Notes under the pieces: generated by a model
Seen by the model: only the letters and a program-made list of their open reading frames with translations
Told to the model about the DNA's origin: nothing
The model's database searches: none
Source of the DNA: Clostridia bacterium
GTDB taxonomy: Bacteria > Bacillota > Clostridia > Oscillospirales > CAG-272
Assembly: GCA_017428635.1 (NCBI GenBank)
Contig: JAFRQK010000020.1
Location: forward strand, 1 to 64,000
Length of the DNA: 64,000 nt
Reading direction: 5' to 3'
Made by a program: the position numbers and the translations under genes
Shown: piece after piece, positions 1-6,371 of the stretch
How the letters are laid out: each line of letters begins with the position of its first letter
How positions within the stretch are numbered: the first letter of the stretch is position 1

Positions 1-160
1 CGCGGTTTGTTCACGGTGACCGCGGTAAAATTCTGCGTTTCCGGCGTAGCCGGATGAAATGGGTTGGGTCCCATTTCAAGCGGAATTTTATCCTGTTTGA
101 TCTGTTGCGTAGCAACAAGAGCAAACAGATTTATGTGCTTCGGACTGCCCGCGAGGGAAA
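1..160. repeat. nested hairpin cluster
   Basis: Several small stem-loops follow each other: CCGCGGT pairs with ACCGCGG, CCGGC with GCCGG around a GTA loop, AAATGGG with CCCATTT, and GTTGC with GCAAC around a GTA loop. They are nested inside longer outer arms (TAAAATTC with GAATTTTA; CTGTTTG with CAAACAG). The layout resembles the hairpin chains seen elsewhere in the window. No gene is visible here. Confidence 0.6.
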
Positions 161-197
161 AAAAATAAACCCCACAAAACACGATCTCTGTCAGAAA

Positions 198-235
198 ACA
201 AAAATCCGCCGGGCGTTCAGACGGACGTCCGGCGG
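198..235 (-). terminator. terminator after the aminotransferase
   Basis: An 11-bp stem (CCGCCGGGCGT at 206-216, ACGTCCGGCGG at 225-235) is followed on the minus strand by a T-rich run. It lies 15 bases after the stop of the minus-strand aminotransferase gene. Confidence 0.85.
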
Positions 236-249
236 GTCTTGACTTGCGG

Positions 250-1545
250 TCAGTTGAAATTCTTGAGATACTTCTCCGCTGCGGCGATCTTGATGCAGTT
301 GCAGAGTATTTTTGAGATCGTCTTGAGCTCGGCGACCTCGGGGAACGTCGGCGCGATGCGGATGTTGCTGTCGTCGGGGTCGCGCCCGTAGGGGTACGTC
401 GCTCCGGCGGGCGTCAGCGCGACGCCGACGCTGCGGGCGAGCTGATACACTCTTCTCGCGCATCCCTTCTCAACGTACAGCGAGATGAAGTAGCCGCCCT
501 TCGGGTTCGTCCAGCGCGCTACGTCGTAGCCGGTCAGATGGCGGTCGAGCGTGTCCTCCACCATCTCGAATTTCGGACGGAGCATTCCGGCGAGGACCTT
601 CATGTGCTCCCTGATGCCGTCCGCCGTCTTGAAGTACTTGACGTGGCGCATCTGGTTGATCTTGTCGTAGCCGATCGTCTGCGTCGCGAGGATCGGGCGG
701 ATCTGATCGAGGTTCCGCTCGCTCGCCGCCATGATCGCGAGACCCGAGCCGGGGAACGTGATCTTCGACGTCGAGGCGAAATAGAATATGTTGTCCTCAG
801 TGCCGTACTTCTTCGCAAGCTCGAAGATGTCGGCAAGTTTCACTTCTTCGTCGTACAGCTCATGGACGGAATACGCGTTGTCCCAGAAGATGCGGAAGTC
901 GGGAGCCGCCGGTTTCAGCGCGGCGAACTGCTCGACGACGCGGTCGGAGTACGTGATCCCCTCGGGATTCGAGAACTTCGGCACGCACCAGATGCCCTTG
1001 ACGGACGGGTCGGAGCACGCGTGGTCGTAGACCTCGTCCATGTCGGGCCCCTCGGGCGTCATCTTTATCGGTATCATCTCGATATCAAGCGTCTTGCAGA
1101 TCGTGAAATGTCTGTCGTAACCGGGCGTCGGACAGAGGAATTTTATGCGGCCCTGCCTGAACCACGGCTCGCGCCCGCCCGCGACTCCGAAGAGCATACA
1201 GCGGACGATAGCGTCGTACATCGCGTTGAGCGACGAGTTGCCGAGGACCATTATCATATCCTCGGGGATCCCGAGAAGATCTGAGAAGAGGCGTTTCGCC
1301 TCCGGAAGACCGTCGAGGATGCCGTAGTTGCGGCAGTCGAGACCCGTCTCCGAGAAGCAGTCTCCTCTGTCGCTTATAACGCCGAGCATATCGGACGAGA
1401 GATCGAGCTGCGCCTGCGACGGCTTGCCGCGCGTCAGGTTGAGCGTCAGATTCTGTTCGCCCCACGCGTCGAGTTTCGCCCGCTGATCGGCGAGCACCTC
1501 CTCGAGTTCTTCTTTCGTCATTTCGCGAAACGGTTTTACGATCAT
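250..1545 (-). CDS. PLP-dependent aminotransferase (PF12897-type aspartate aminotransferase family)
   Basis: A 431-residue fold-type I aminotransferase. The N-terminal stretch around residues 38-48 (TRGKPSQAQLDLS) and the motif FASTSKITFPGSG, whose Lys261 should carry the PLP Schiff base, are typical of the aspartate aminotransferase Ic/PF12897 group. WDNAY near residue 221 matches the region that contacts the cofactor. From the family it should transfer an amino group between an amino acid and a 2-oxo acid in the cytoplasm; the exact substrate cannot be read from sequence. It stands alone, with its own promoter and terminator, divergent from the radical SAM gene. The ATG start is preceded by a weak AAAGG about ten bases upstream. 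Confidence 0.88.
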   Translation of the reverse strand: MIVKPFREMTKEELEEVLADQRAKLDAWGEQNLTLNLTRGKPSQAQLDLSSDMLGVISDRGDCFSETGLDCRNYGILDGLPEAKRLFSDLLGIPEDMIMVLGNSSLNAMYDAIVRCMLFGVAGGREPWFRQGRIKFLCPTPGYDRHFTICKTLDIEMIPIKMTPEGPDMDEVYDHACSDPSVKGIWCVPKFSNPEGITYSDRVVEQFAALKPAAPDFRIFWDNAYSVHELYDEEVKLADIFELAKKYGTEDNIFYFASTSKITFPGSGLAIMAASERNLDQIRPILATQTIGYDKINQMRHVKYFKTADGIREHMKVLAGMLRPKFEMVEDTLDRHLTGYDVARWTNPKGGYFISLYVEKGCARRVYQLARSVGVALTPAGATYPYGRDPDDSNIRIAPTFPEVAELKTISKILCNCIKIAAAEKYLKNFN

Positions 1546-1608
1546 TTTGAGTGCGACCTTTCATCGCCCGGACGCCTCCGGGCGGGATATTTCAAAAAAG
1601 ATACTGTT

Positions 1609-1637
1609 ATTTTATATTATCGCGCGGGAAAATTCAA
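1609..1637 (-). promoter_or_regulatory. sigma-A promoter of the aminotransferase
   Basis: TTGAAT (1632-1637, minus) and TAAAAT (1609-1614, minus) are separated by 17 bases. A GC hairpin (GCCCGG/CCGGGC, 1567-1584) lies in the presumed leader. Confidence 0.65.
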
Positions 1638-1681
1638 GAGAAAAATGAAAATCGGCGCAAAAAAGGACGCGGCCGCTCCGC

Positions 1682-1710
1682 TTGACTGCCCGCGCCTTTT
1701 TTGTTATGAT
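1682..1710 (+). promoter_or_regulatory. sigma-A promoter of the radical SAM gene
   Basis: TTGACT (1682-1687) and TATGAT (1705-1710) have a 17-base spacer. The promoter sits partly in a stem formed by AAAAAGG and CCTTTTT arms around it. The gene's AAAGGAG ribosome binding site follows. Confidence 0.7.
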
Positions 1711-1742
1711 TATTCCGAACATACCGCGAAAGGAGAAAAGCC

Positions 1743-2684
1743 GTGTCGCAGAAAGACGTCAACCCGTATCCGTTTTCCGATACGAACAAGAGATATCAGA
1801 CGTTCGATTACTACACGCGCGCCGTTTTCGGCGGCAAATGCGCGCGAATCCCGCTCGACGCGGGCTTTTCGTGCCCGAACAAGGACGGAACGCGCGGGAC
1901 GGGCGGCTGTATCTTCTGCCTGAGGGGTTCCTCCTCGAATCGCGGTACGCTGTCCGAACAGTACGAAGAGGCGCGGTGGGTCGCCCTGCGCAAGTGGCCC
2001 CTTTCCGGTTTCATCCCGTACCTTCAGGCGAACACGAACACGTACGCGCCGCCTGAGGTCCTCCGCCGCGTCTACGAAGAAGCCGCCGCGCTGCCGGGAG
2101 CCGTTATGCTCGCCGTCGCCACGCGCGCGGACTGCCTTTCCCCCGGCGTACTCGAAGAACTCGTCCGCATATCAAAAAAACTGCCCGTGACGGTCGAGAT
2201 CGGTCTTCAGACGACGAACGACGCGACGGCAGAGGCGATAAACCGCTGCCATACGTTCGCCGAATTCCGCGACGGATACGGCCGATTGCGCGCCGCGGGC
2301 GGGAATATCTCCGTCTGCTTTCATATTATAAACGGTCTGCCGGGCGAGACGAGAGAAGACATGATAAAAACGGCGCGCGACGCCGCGGCGCTCCGCCCCG
2401 ATATGATGAAGATCCACCTTCTGCACGTTCTGCGGGACACCCCTCTCGCCGATTCGTACGAAAAGGGCGAATACGTTCCCATGGAGAAAGACGAGTACGT
2501 CTCCGTCGTCTGCGACCAGCTCGAGCTTCTTCCGCCCGACTGCGTTATCGCCCGCCTCTCCGGCGAGGCGCCGGAGGACGTCCTTCTCGCCCCCGCGTGG
2601 TGCCGGCGCAAGATCGCCGTGATGAACGACGTCGACAAGGAACTCTTCCGCCGCGATTCGTGGCAGGGGAAATACTACGTATAA
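1743..2684 (+). CDS. TIGR01212-family radical SAM protein (YtqA-like)
   Basis: A 313-residue radical SAM protein. Cys44, Cys56 and Cys59, in CPNKDG...GGCIFC, form the unusually spaced cluster-binding motif (CX11CX2C) of the TIGR01212/YtqA family. The region PVTVEIGLQT and the following INGLPGET fit the radical SAM barrel. Members are cytoplasmic Fe-S enzymes; YtqA-like proteins have been linked to tRNA modification, but I cannot assign a substrate here. The GTG start at 1743 is chosen because AAAGGAG lies 8 bases upstream and the N-terminus NPYPFSDTNKRY aligns with the family start. It is a single gene with its own promoter, followed by a dispersed repeat that supplies GC-rich hairpins. Confidence 0.88.
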   Translation: MSQKDVNPYPFSDTNKRYQTFDYYTRAVFGGKCARIPLDAGFSCPNKDGTRGTGGCIFCLRGSSSNRGTLSEQYEEARWVALRKWPLSGFIPYLQANTNTYAPPEVLRRVYEEAAALPGAVMLAVATRADCLSPGVLEELVRISKKLPVTVEIGLQTTNDATAEAINRCHTFAEFRDGYGRLRAAGGNISVCFHIINGLPGETREDMIKTARDAAALRPDMMKIHLLHVLRDTPLADSYEKGEYVPMEKDEYVSVVCDQLELLPPDCVIARLSGEAPEDVLLAPAWCRRKIAVMNDVDKELFRRDSWQGKYYV

Positions 2685-2685
2685 T

Positions 2686-2930
2686 GCGCCGTAGGCGCAA
2701 TTCACGGAGCGTCCGGTCTCGTGAATACTCTATCCGGCAAATTCGTTAGTCTCCGATTCACGAGCTGAAATTATTTGCAATGATTTGCAAATAATTTCAG
2801 GAAGACACTTTATTTGTAAGAGCGCCGGAGGGCGAGAATTCATGAAAGCGAAGCTTTCTATTCACGAGCCCCGCGGAAAAACCGCGGGGCTCAATTCATG
2901 CGGCGAAAGCCGCAGTTCACCTCGTTTCTT
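2686..2930 (+). repeat. dispersed intergenic repeat, copy 1
   Basis: A mosaic element follows the radical SAM stop. It has a small hairpin (GCGCC GTA GGCGC), a tract ending in CTCCGATTCACGAG, a perfect 14-bp palindrome (GAAATTATTTGCAA and its complement, 2767-2798), GAAGACACTTTATTTGTAAG, then AATTCATG-linked hairpins including GAGCCCCGCGG/CCGCGGGGCTC (2865-2891). Similar copies occur near 18.1 and 43.5 kb and a partial one near 6.1 kb. The GC hairpin probably also terminates transcription. Confidence 0.85.
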
Positions 2931-2962
2931 ATCCGCAGCTATCTATTTTTTCAAAAAACCTC

Positions 2963-2991
2963 TTGACAACCCCAGACTACTGTGATAGTAT
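2963..2991 (+). promoter_or_regulatory. promoter of the BlaI-BlaR1 operon
   Basis: TTGACA (2963-2968) is consensus. A TAGTAT hexamer 17 bases downstream (2986-2991) is the best -10. It lies inside the first operator dyad, so repressor binding would block RNA polymerase. Confidence 0.7.
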
Positions 2992-3008
2992 AGACTACGG
3001 TAATAGTC
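2975..3008 (+). promoter_or_regulatory. two tandem BlaI-type operators
   Basis: Two dyads lie side by side: ACTACTGTGATAGT (2976-2989) and GACTACGGTAATAGTC (2993-3008). Each has ACTA...TAGT arms like the TACTACA/TGTAGTA operators known for BlaI and MecI. The start codon is only 13 bases further on, so autoregulation is likely. Confidence 0.75.
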
Positions 3009-3021
3009 CGGGAGGTGCGAT

Positions 3022-3372
3022 GTGAAACTTTACGACAGCGAAATGAAAATAATGGAGCTGATCTGGCGAAAAGAGCCCGTCAGCGCAAAGGAACTGAGCC
3101 TGATCGCGCAGGACGAGATCGGGTGGAACAAGAACACGACCTATACCGTTATAAAAAAAGCGATCGAAAAAGGGTACGTGAAGCGGGAAGACCCCGATTT
3201 CATCTGCACTTCCCTGATCTCAAAGGAAGATGTCAGAGGAAGCGAGACGAGAAGCCTCGTCGACCGTCTTTTCGGCGGGTCGAAAAAGGCGCTGTTTTCC
3301 GCGCTGCTTGAAGACGAAGACCTGACCGACGAGGACATAGCTGAGCTGCGCGAGATGATCGAAAAGAGGTGA
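3022..3372 (+). CDS. blaI: BlaI/MecI/CopY-family repressor
   Basis: A 116-residue winged-helix repressor. The N-terminal part (EMKIMELIWRKEPVSAKEL, then NKNTTYTVIKKAIEKGYV) is the BlaI/MecI DNA-binding domain, and the acidic C-terminal helix (DLTDEDIAELREMIEKR) is the usual dimerisation and cleavage region. In the family, the repressor is inactivated by proteolysis set off by its BlaR1 partner, encoded 4 bases downstream. GTG at 3022 is the start because GGAGG lies 6 bases before it; the nearby ATG at 3020 runs into a stop at once. The third gene is a lipoprotein, not a beta-lactamase, so the signal may not be a beta-lactam. Confidence 0.9.
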   Translation: MKLYDSEMKIMELIWRKEPVSAKELSLIAQDEIGWNKNTTYTVIKKAIEKGYVKREDPDFICTSLISKEDVRGSETRSLVDRLFGGSKKALFSALLEDEDLTDEDIAELREMIEKR

Positions 3373-3376
3373 TCCG

Positions 3377-4297
3377 GTGCTCCGCGAAGTTTTCTACTGG
3401 CTTTTCAACATGAGCGTCGCAGGGGCTCTGAGCGGAGCAGTCGTTCTGCTCCTGCGCCTCGTCAAAAGGATCCCGCGCCGCGTGATCGCCGTTCTTTGGG
3501 CGATCCCGTTTTTTCGGATGTGGGTCCCCGTCGGGATCGGCGGGAAGTTCGGGCTCATGGCTCTGCTCTCCCGTTTTACGACGAAAACCGTAATCGTTTA
3601 CGAAAGCAAATTATTGCCGGATTTTACCCTTACGAACAGCATCTGCGCGGCTGATTCGTATTTTCCGATCACGTACAAGGTCGATCTTGTGGGCGACGTC
3701 TTTTCCGTCGCGTCGGTGATCTGGGTCATCGTCGCCTCGGCTCTGTTTCTGACCTTCGCGATCCTTTATTTCGTTTCGATGAGGGAGATCCGGGGATCGG
3801 AGCGTCTTTACGACAACGTTTACGTCTCGGACAAGGTGACGTCCCCGTCCGTCTACGGCGTGTTCCGCCCGAGGATCGTCATCCCGTCCTCACTGAGGGA
3901 AAGCGAAGATCTTCCCTTTATCCTTCTTCACGAAAAAAGACACATCCGCCGACTCGACAATCTTTGGCGTATCCTCGCATTCCTCTCCGCCGCGCTCCAC
4001 TGGTTCAATCCCTTCTCGTGGATCTTTTTGAAGTGCTTCTTCTCCGATCTTGAGATCGCGTGCGACGAGGCGGTCCTGCAGAAGTGCGATGAAGAGGAAA
4101 AGAAAAAATACGCGCTCGCACTCATCTCTTCGGCTTCTCAAAAAACGGTTTTCGTCTCCGCGTTCGGCGGGGCGAAGATAAAGACGCGCGTGGAGCGGAT
4201 CGTATCGTACAGGAAAATGACCGTTCTGTCCGCGATCGCGTTTTCAGCCCTGATCGCCGCGCTCGCCTATTTTCTGCTTACGAACGCATCGGTTTGA
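3377..4297 (+). CDS. BlaR1-like M56 membrane metallopeptidase without sensor domain
   Basis: A 306-residue polytopic membrane protein with hydrophobic segments near residues 5-27, 36-50, 107-133 and 280-302. LLHEKRHIRRLDN holds the HExxH zinc motif (His185, Glu186, His189), and EIACDEAVL (226-234) supplies the conserved downstream acid. These are the marks of M56 peptidases such as BlaR1 and MecR1, which pass a signal across the membrane and trigger loss of the BlaI repressor. The penicillin-binding sensor domain of about 250 residues that ends BlaR1 is missing: the protein stops just after its last membrane segment. Signal detection must come from elsewhere, possibly the lipoprotein encoded next. 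Confidence 0.85.
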   Translation: MLREVFYWLFNMSVAGALSGAVVLLLRLVKRIPRRVIAVLWAIPFFRMWVPVGIGGKFGLMALLSRFTTKTVIVYESKLLPDFTLTNSICAADSYFPITYKVDLVGDVFSVASVIWVIVASALFLTFAILYFVSMREIRGSERLYDNVYVSDKVTSPSVYGVFRPRIVIPSSLRESEDLPFILLHEKRHIRRLDNLWRILAFLSAALHWFNPFSWIFLKCFFSDLEIACDEAVLQKCDEEEKKKYALALISSASQKTVFVSAFGGAKIKTRVERIVSYRKMTVLSAIAFSALIAALAYFLLTNASV

Positions 4298-4308
4298 AGG
4301 AGGTATAT

Positions 4309-6066
4309 ATGAAAAGATTTATTTGTTTGTTGATCGCTTCCGTCTTCGTCCTGGGCGGGTGCGCAGACGGTTACGCCCCGCACGGAGGGAACTATTCGTT
4401 GAGCGACGGAAGATACGTGACTTCGACCTCTATGCCGTACCTTTTGTTAGGCGAAGGCAGGTTCACCGTGGTTAAAGATATCGCCGTGTCGTATCAGCCG
4501 AGCGGGACTGTCCGTCGAGACGGCAATTCCGTCGTTCTTGAAGGCGTCTTTGCCGATGCGGATTTCCGTTATTCATTCGTCCTGACCTCCGACGACACGC
4601 TCCTCTTCGATCTCGGGGCCTCTATCCTTCCTATGAGCGCGTCGGGTTGGAACGACGGGATGATCTTCACGCTTGCCGACGATACGGCAAACGATACAGA
4701 CGACGGTCTCGACAGGATCGAACAGGTCGAGGGCGTCCCCCCGGAGTTTGTAAATATCGTCATGGAAAACCGCCTCAAAAACGCCGTCGCCTTCTCTGAC
4801 CGCCTGCTGAAGGTCGAGACCGTATCAGACAACGCAACGCGAGCCGCCAAGCATATTATCACCATGACGGATCTTTACGGCGAACCCCTCGCCGTTTATA
4901 CTGTTTCTTCGGACGACGCGTATTACGTTTCGGCTCTTACGGCGACGGTGGACGGCGGTTTTTTGTTCGTCCTCGGGATCGACGAGTATTCCTCGTCCGC
5001 GGCGGACCGCGACGAATACGCCTCGAGGATCATAAAATGCGACAAAAACGGTGAGGTCGAGTTCGATCTGCCGCTCGACGGCGTCGGCGGCGACTCGCTC
5101 GTATACTGCATTGAAAAATTCGATCGGTATTATTTCTTCGGAGACGATTACGTGCCGGACGTGCGGGATTTCACGCAAACCGACGTGTTTATGTGCTCCG
5201 TCGGCAAGGACGGCGCAGGGTTCCACAGCGTTCGGATCGGCGGCGGCGACTACGCTCATCTTCAGAACGCCGAGGAGACGGACGACGGTTTTCTCCTGTC
5301 CGTCGAAGCGACCTCGCCCTCGGGCGATTTTACGTCGGGTTCGCCCGCCGTCACCGACTGGACGGTCGCGGTAAACTCACAGCTGGAAGTGACGGAAAAG
5401 AACGCGGAACCCGGACGCGACTATAATGACCGTCGGATCGGTGAGGCAGAGGGGAAGCCCGTTTTCAGGAGCGATCCCGTCTTCGACGGATTCGACGCGG
5501 GTCTCCCCACGGCGTTCATTGACTACGGCGATTTTTATCTGATAGTTTCGGAGCACGTCACGGGCGAATACGAAAACACGCCGTCCTATATCAACGCGAT
5601 CTGGAGTTACACCGAAACGGTTTATTCCGGGTACGACAAGGACGGAAATCTGCTGTTCCGCGCGTCCGTCGACTCCTCGCCGGATTATGATTCCATGACG
5701 CCCGGGCTGCTCCAGAGAACTTATCCCGAATACTTTGACCTCGACGCGAGCGGAGGCCTCGACGTGATCGTCTGGCAATTGGGAGATCATGGTTATCATT
5801 TCGGTCTGCTTGAGCATTCCGAGACCGAACGCGACTGGCTGGACCCGGAACTGCTGGTTCTCGGCACTAAGGGAGTGGACGCCGCGCATATGAGGCAGAT
5901 ACTGTCGACTTATAACGTCAGTGAAAACGATATCCGGATCATCCCGTGGCAAAATCCGATCTCGTCCTATATCCCTCTCGTTTTCACCGATGACGTGACC
6001 GAAGAAGAAAAGGCGGAAATGACGGAGCGGTATATCGACGGTATCAGGGAAATGCTGTTCGGGTGA
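4309..6066 (+). CDS. putative lipoprotein, third gene of the BlaI-BlaR1 operon
   Basis: A 585-residue protein of unknown function. Its N-terminus (ICLLIASVFVLGGCADG) is a lipoprotein signal with lipobox LGGC, so the mature protein should be anchored outside the membrane. The rest is rich in Asp, Tyr and beta-prone stretches; repeated DKNGE/DKDGN-like turns suggest a beta-propeller-like or beta-rich fold, but I recognise no family. ATG at 4309 is chosen over the in-frame TTG at 4294 because AAGGAGG lies 5 bases before it. It starts 11 bases after the M56 gene and shares its operon. A role as target or external sensor of the M56 protein is my inference. Confidence 0.6.
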   Translation: MKRFICLLIASVFVLGGCADGYAPHGGNYSLSDGRYVTSTSMPYLLLGEGRFTVVKDIAVSYQPSGTVRRDGNSVVLEGVFADADFRYSFVLTSDDTLLFDLGASILPMSASGWNDGMIFTLADDTANDTDDGLDRIEQVEGVPPEFVNIVMENRLKNAVAFSDRLLKVETVSDNATRAAKHIITMTDLYGEPLAVYTVSSDDAYYVSALTATVDGGFLFVLGIDEYSSSAADRDEYASRIIKCDKNGEVEFDLPLDGVGGDSLVYCIEKFDRYYFFGDDYVPDVRDFTQTDVFMCSVGKDGAGFHSVRIGGGDYAHLQNAEETDDGFLLSVEATSPSGDFTSGSPAVTDWTVAVNSQLEVTEKNAEPGRDYNDRRIGEAEGKPVFRSDPVFDGFDAGLPTAFIDYGDFYLIVSEHVTGEYENTPSYINAIWSYTETVYSGYDKDGNLLFRASVDSSPDYDSMTPGLLQRTYPEYFDLDASGGLDVIVWQLGDHGYHFGLLEHSETERDWLDPELLVLGTKGVDAAHMRQILSTYNVSENDIRIIPWQNPISSYIPLVFTDDVTEEEKAEMTERYIDGIREMLFG

Positions 6067-6069
6067 GCG

Positions 6070-6215
6070 GTCCCCCGCAACGCGCCGCAGGCGCATTTCA
6101 CGGAGTCCTCGGCGCGTGCGCCGGAGGGCGAGAATTCATGAAAGCGACGCTTTCTATTCACGAGCCCCGCGGAAAACCGCGGGGCTCAATTCATGCGGCG
6201 AAAGCCGCATATCAT
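6070..6215 (+). repeat. dispersed repeat, partial copy 2
   Basis: This copy has the GCGCCGCAGGCGC hairpin, the AATTCATGAAAGC hairpin and GAGCCCCGCGG/CCGCGGGGCTC (6162-6187), as in copy 1, but lacks the central palindrome tract. It follows the lipoprotein stop by a few bases and likely ends that operon. Confidence 0.8.
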
Positions 6216-6244
6216 TCTTTCTTTGTGCCCGTTGCTGAAAGCGC

Positions 6245-6371
6245 AGACCGGGCGAATGAATTGCACGCTTTGCGTGCATGAATTGATTTTGCTCCGGGCA
6301 AAATCATGAATTGCCTGCTCCGCAGGCATGAATTGACCCCCGCGCCGAAGCGCGGGGGTCATGTTTTGATT
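6245..6371 (-). repeat. AATTCATG-linked hairpin chain after gyrA
   Basis: Read on the minus strand after gyrA: a strong hairpin GACCCCCGCGC/GCGCGGGGGTC (6336-6361), then three further hairpins with unrelated stems (CCTGC/GCAGG, GATTTTGC/GCAAAATC, GCACGC/GCGTGC), each separated by AATTCATG. The first hairpin probably terminates gyrA transcription. The same arrangement follows two other minus-strand genes near 27.4 and 43.7 kb. Confidence 0.8.

Noticed and set aside
54..242. A 62-codon frame at the window start
   Set aside because: It lies over the hairpin cluster and terminator, with no ribosome binding site.
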